A DNA stretch of 64,000 nucleotides from Auanema rhodensis. Taxonomy: Eukaryota > Nematoda > Chromadorea > Rhabditida > Rhabditidae. Under the pieces are notes generated by a model that was not told where the DNA came from, searched no databases, and was given only the letters and a program-made list of their open reading frames with translations. The DNA is taken from NCBI GenBank assembly GCA_964057225.1, contig OZ059896.1, positions 7,936,001 to 8,000,000 of the forward strand, read 5' to 3'. Of this stretch, positions 61,901 through 64,000 are shown piece by piece (position 1 is the first letter of the stretch; each line of letters begins with the position of its first letter). A program made the position numbers and the translations under genes.

Positions 61901-63973
61901 TATTTCATTTTTGTAGTTTTGGTTGTCTCTTGTATGTTCGTAGCTACTAAGAAATTTGTGCACACGCTATATTCGTAGCTTCCGTAGCGCAGTAGGCAGC
62001 GCGTCAGTCTCATAATCTGAAGGTCGTGAGTTCGAGCCTCACCGGGAGCAATCTTTTCCGTTTTCCGAGATATATTCTGATACAAAAGATGTTATTTCAC
62101 TTTTGTAGTTTTGGTTGTCTCTTGTATGTTAGTTTCTACTATGAAATATGCGAATACGATATATTCGTAGCTTCCGTAGCGCAGTAGGCAGCGCGTCAGT
62201 CTCATAATCTGAAGGTCGTGAGTTCGAGCCTCACCGGGAGCAATCTTTTCCGTTTTCCCAGATTTATTCTAATACAAAAGATGTTATTTCATTTTTGTAG
62301 TTTTGGTTGTCTCTTGTATGTTAGTTTCTACTATGAAATATGCGAATACGATATATTCGTAGCTTCCGTAGCGAGGTAGGAAGCGCGTCAGTCTCATAAT
62401 CTGAAGGTCGTGAGTTCGAGCCTCACCGGGAGCAATCTTTTCCGTTTTCCCTATATTAATTCTGATACAAAAGATGTTATTTCATTTTTGTAGTTTTGGT
62501 TGTCTCTTGTATGTTCGTAGCTACTAAGAAATTTGCGCACACGCTGTATTCGTAGCTTCCGTAGCGCAGTAGGCAGCGCGTCAGTCTCATAATCTGAAGG
62601 TCGTGAGTTCGAGCCTCACCGGGAGCAATCTTTTCCGTTTTCTCAGATTTATTCTGATACAAAAGATGTTATTTCATTTTTGTAGTTTTGGTTGTCTCTT
62701 GTATGTTCGTAGCTACTAAGAAATTTGTGCACACGCTATATTCGTAGCTTCCGTAGCGCAGTAGGCAGCGCGTCAGTCTCATAATCTGAAGGTCGTGAGT
62801 TCGAGCCTCACCGGGAGCAATCTTTTCCGTTTTCCCAGATTTATTCTAATACAAAAGATGTTATTTCACTTTTGTAGTTTTGGTTGTCTCTTGTATGTTA
62901 GTTTCTACTATGAAATATGCGAATACGATATATTCGTAGCTTCCGTAGCGAGGTAGGAAGCGCGTCAGTCTCATAATCTGAAGGTCGTGAGTTCGAGCCT
63001 CACCGGGAGCAATCTTTTCCGTTTTCCCTATATTAATTCTGATACAAAAGATGTTATTTCATTTTTGTAGTTTTGGTTGTCTCTTGTATGTTCGTAGCTA
63101 CTAAGAAATTTGTGCACACGCTATATTCGTAGCTTCCGTAGCGCAGTAGGCAGCGCGTCAGTCTCATAATCTGAAGGTCGTGAGTTCGAGCCTCACCGGG
63201 AGCAATCTTTTCCGTTTTCCGAGATATATTCTGATACAAAAGATGTTATTTCACTTTTGTAGTTTTGGTTGTCTCTTGTATGTTAGTTTCTACTATGAAA
63301 TATGCGAATACGATATATTCGTAGCTTCCGTAGCGCAGTAGGCAGCGCGTCAGTCTCATAATCTGAAGGTCGTGAGTTCGAGCCTCACCGGGAGCAATCT
63401 TTTCCGTTTTCCCAGATTTATTCTAATACAAAAGATGTTATTTCATTTTTGTAGTTTTGGTTGTCTCTTGTATGTTAGTTTCTACTATGAAATATGCGAA
63501 TACGATATATTCGTAGCTTCCGTAGCGAGGTAGGAAGCGCGTCAGTCTCATAATCTGAAGGTCGTGAGTTCGAGCCTCACCGGGAGCAATCTTTTCCGTT
63601 TTCCCTATATTAATTCTGATACAAAAGATGTTATTTCATTTTTGTAGTTTTGGTTGTCTCTTGTATGTTCGTAGCTACTAAGAAATTTGCGCACACGCTG
63701 TATTCGTAGCTTCCGTAGCGCAGTAGGCAGCGCGTCAGTCTCATAATCTGAAGGTCGTGAGTTCGGGCCTCACCGGGAGCAATCTTTTCCGTTTTCTCAG
63801 ATTTATTCTGATACAAAAGATGTTATTTCATTTTTGTAGTTTTGGTTGTCTCTTGTATGTTCGTAGCTACTAAGAAATTTGTGCACACGCTATATTCGTA
63901 GCTTCCGTAGCGCAGTAGGCAGCGCGTCAGTCTCATAATCTGAAGGTCGTGAGTTCGAGCCTCACCGGGAGCA
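46995..63973 (+). tRNA. tRNA-Met-CAT: tRNA-Met block 14: 89 copies to the right edge
   Basis: No insert interrupts this block. Starts run every 192 bp from 46995 to 58131 (59 copies), then 58324, 58516, 58708, 58900, 59092, 59285, 59477, 59670, 59863, 60055, 60248, 60440, 60633, 60825, 61017, 61209, 61402, 61594, 61786, 61978, 62170, 62362, 62555, 62747, 62939, 63132, 63324, 63516, 63709, 63901. Nineteen have the triple D-arm change listed apart. Other variants: 47187 (T56, and T for C61 in the T-stem), 51219, 54483 and 56211 (G63, T-stem mismatch), 58516 (A for G12, D-stem), 60633 (T for C11, D-stem), 63709 (G58). Order of variants shows a 17-unit segmental duplication. The array continues past the window. 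Confidence 0.95.
48339..48411 (+). pseudogene. tRNA-Met D-arm variant, type member of 19 copies
   Basis: The D-arm reads GCGAGGTAGGAAGCGC instead of GCGCAGTAGGCAGCGC, i.e. A13, G14 and A20. This breaks the C13-G22 pair, replaces the nearly universal A14 (partner of T8) and changes the A box, so reduced transcription or folding is expected; the rest is intact. Other members start at 49107, 50067, 51411, 52179, 52371, 53331, 54675, 55443, 56403, 57171, 58131, 59477, 60055, 60440, 61209, 62362, 62939 and 63516. None occurs left of the Gag fragment. Called pseudogene on structure, though a variant tRNA cannot be excluded. Confidence 0.6.
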
Positions 63974-64000
63974 ATCTTTTCCGTTTTCCGAGATATATTC

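Larger units (their letters stand above)
6097..64000 (+). repeat. Giant tandem array of a 191-193 bp unit carrying tRNA-Met(CAT)
   Basis: The same unit repeats head to tail from about 6097 to the right edge and evidently beyond it. Each unit is a 73 bp elongator tRNA-Met gene plus a 118-120 bp spacer. Unit length alternates 191/192 in the left part, is exactly 192 from 46995 to about 58131, then is 192 or 193. I count 221 full-length tRNA copies, all on the plus strand. Spacers come in a few families, seen just upstream of the tRNA as either TATGCGAATACGATATATTC or TTTGCGCACACGCTATATTC, and downstream as CCTCGATTT, CCCAGATTT, CCGAGATAT or CCCTATATT types. These families recur in fixed order, forming higher-order repeats. 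Thirteen Merlin-type inserts and one Gag fragment interrupt the array between 12198 and 46840. Confidence 0.97.

Noticed and set aside
6658-63816. Well over a hundred minus-strand open frames of 61-73 codons, one per tRNA unit, with a common APGEARTHDLQIMRL core
   Set aside because: They are antisense readings of the tRNA-Met gene and its spacer. The 192 bp unit is a multiple of three, so the same frame repeats by arithmetic. The conserved core is simply the tRNA complement, which needs no protein selection.
6097-64000. CRISPR-like array
   Set aside because: Regular repeats are present, but the repeated part is a tRNA gene and the spacers are themselves repeats, not unique sequences; the context is eukaryotic.

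Overview
The window is eukaryotic, most likely metazoan, nuclear DNA. The tRNA genes encode no 3' CCA and are followed by T4-T5 RNA polymerase III stops. There is a Merlin-type DNA transposon and an LTR-retroelement-like Gag open frame, and one candidate gene has an AATAAA signal and a plausible intron. I cannot fix the phylum; an invertebrate such as an arthropod or nematode is the best guess.

Layout. (1) Positions 1-3892, minus strand: one long open frame, running off the left edge, that joins a retroelement Gag-like protein directly to a signal-peptide-bearing glycoprotein-like region with no polymerase between them. (2) 3896-6096: mostly non-coding, A+T-rich. It holds one candidate small two-exon gene on the plus strand (4218-4751, AATAAA at 4768) and fragments I cannot assign. 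(3) 6097-64000 and beyond: a giant head-to-tail array of a 191-193 bp unit, each carrying one plus-strand elongator tRNA-Met (anticodon CAT). I count 221 full-length tRNA copies plus one 3' remnant. All are on the same strand, in 14 blocks of 4 to 89 copies.

The first 13 blocks are each followed by one copy of the same decayed Merlin transposon insert. Twelve inserts are complete, at exactly 1197 bp or, with a shared 150 bp deletion, 1047 bp. The thirteenth is cut short by a 1361 bp Gag fragment (45480-46840), about 99 percent identical by eye to 2447-3807. After that the array runs as a pure tRNA tandem to the right edge, with visible higher-order repeats including a 17-unit (3264 bp) segmental duplication.

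How the parts relate. The transposon and the Gag fragment have landed in, or been joined into, the tRNA array. The transposon has been carried along as the array grew by unequal exchange, amplification or gene conversion. The shared lesions of the transposon copies (same frameshifts, same deletion, same boundaries) show one original insertion followed by copying of whole transposon-plus-tRNA blocks. At least two block haplotypes can be told apart by linked markers in the transposon and in the last tRNA before it. Most tRNA copies keep a fully paired cloverleaf, but sub-families with damaged D-arms (19 copies) or T-arms (4 copies) have also been multiplied, so array growth does not depend only on selection for working tRNAs.
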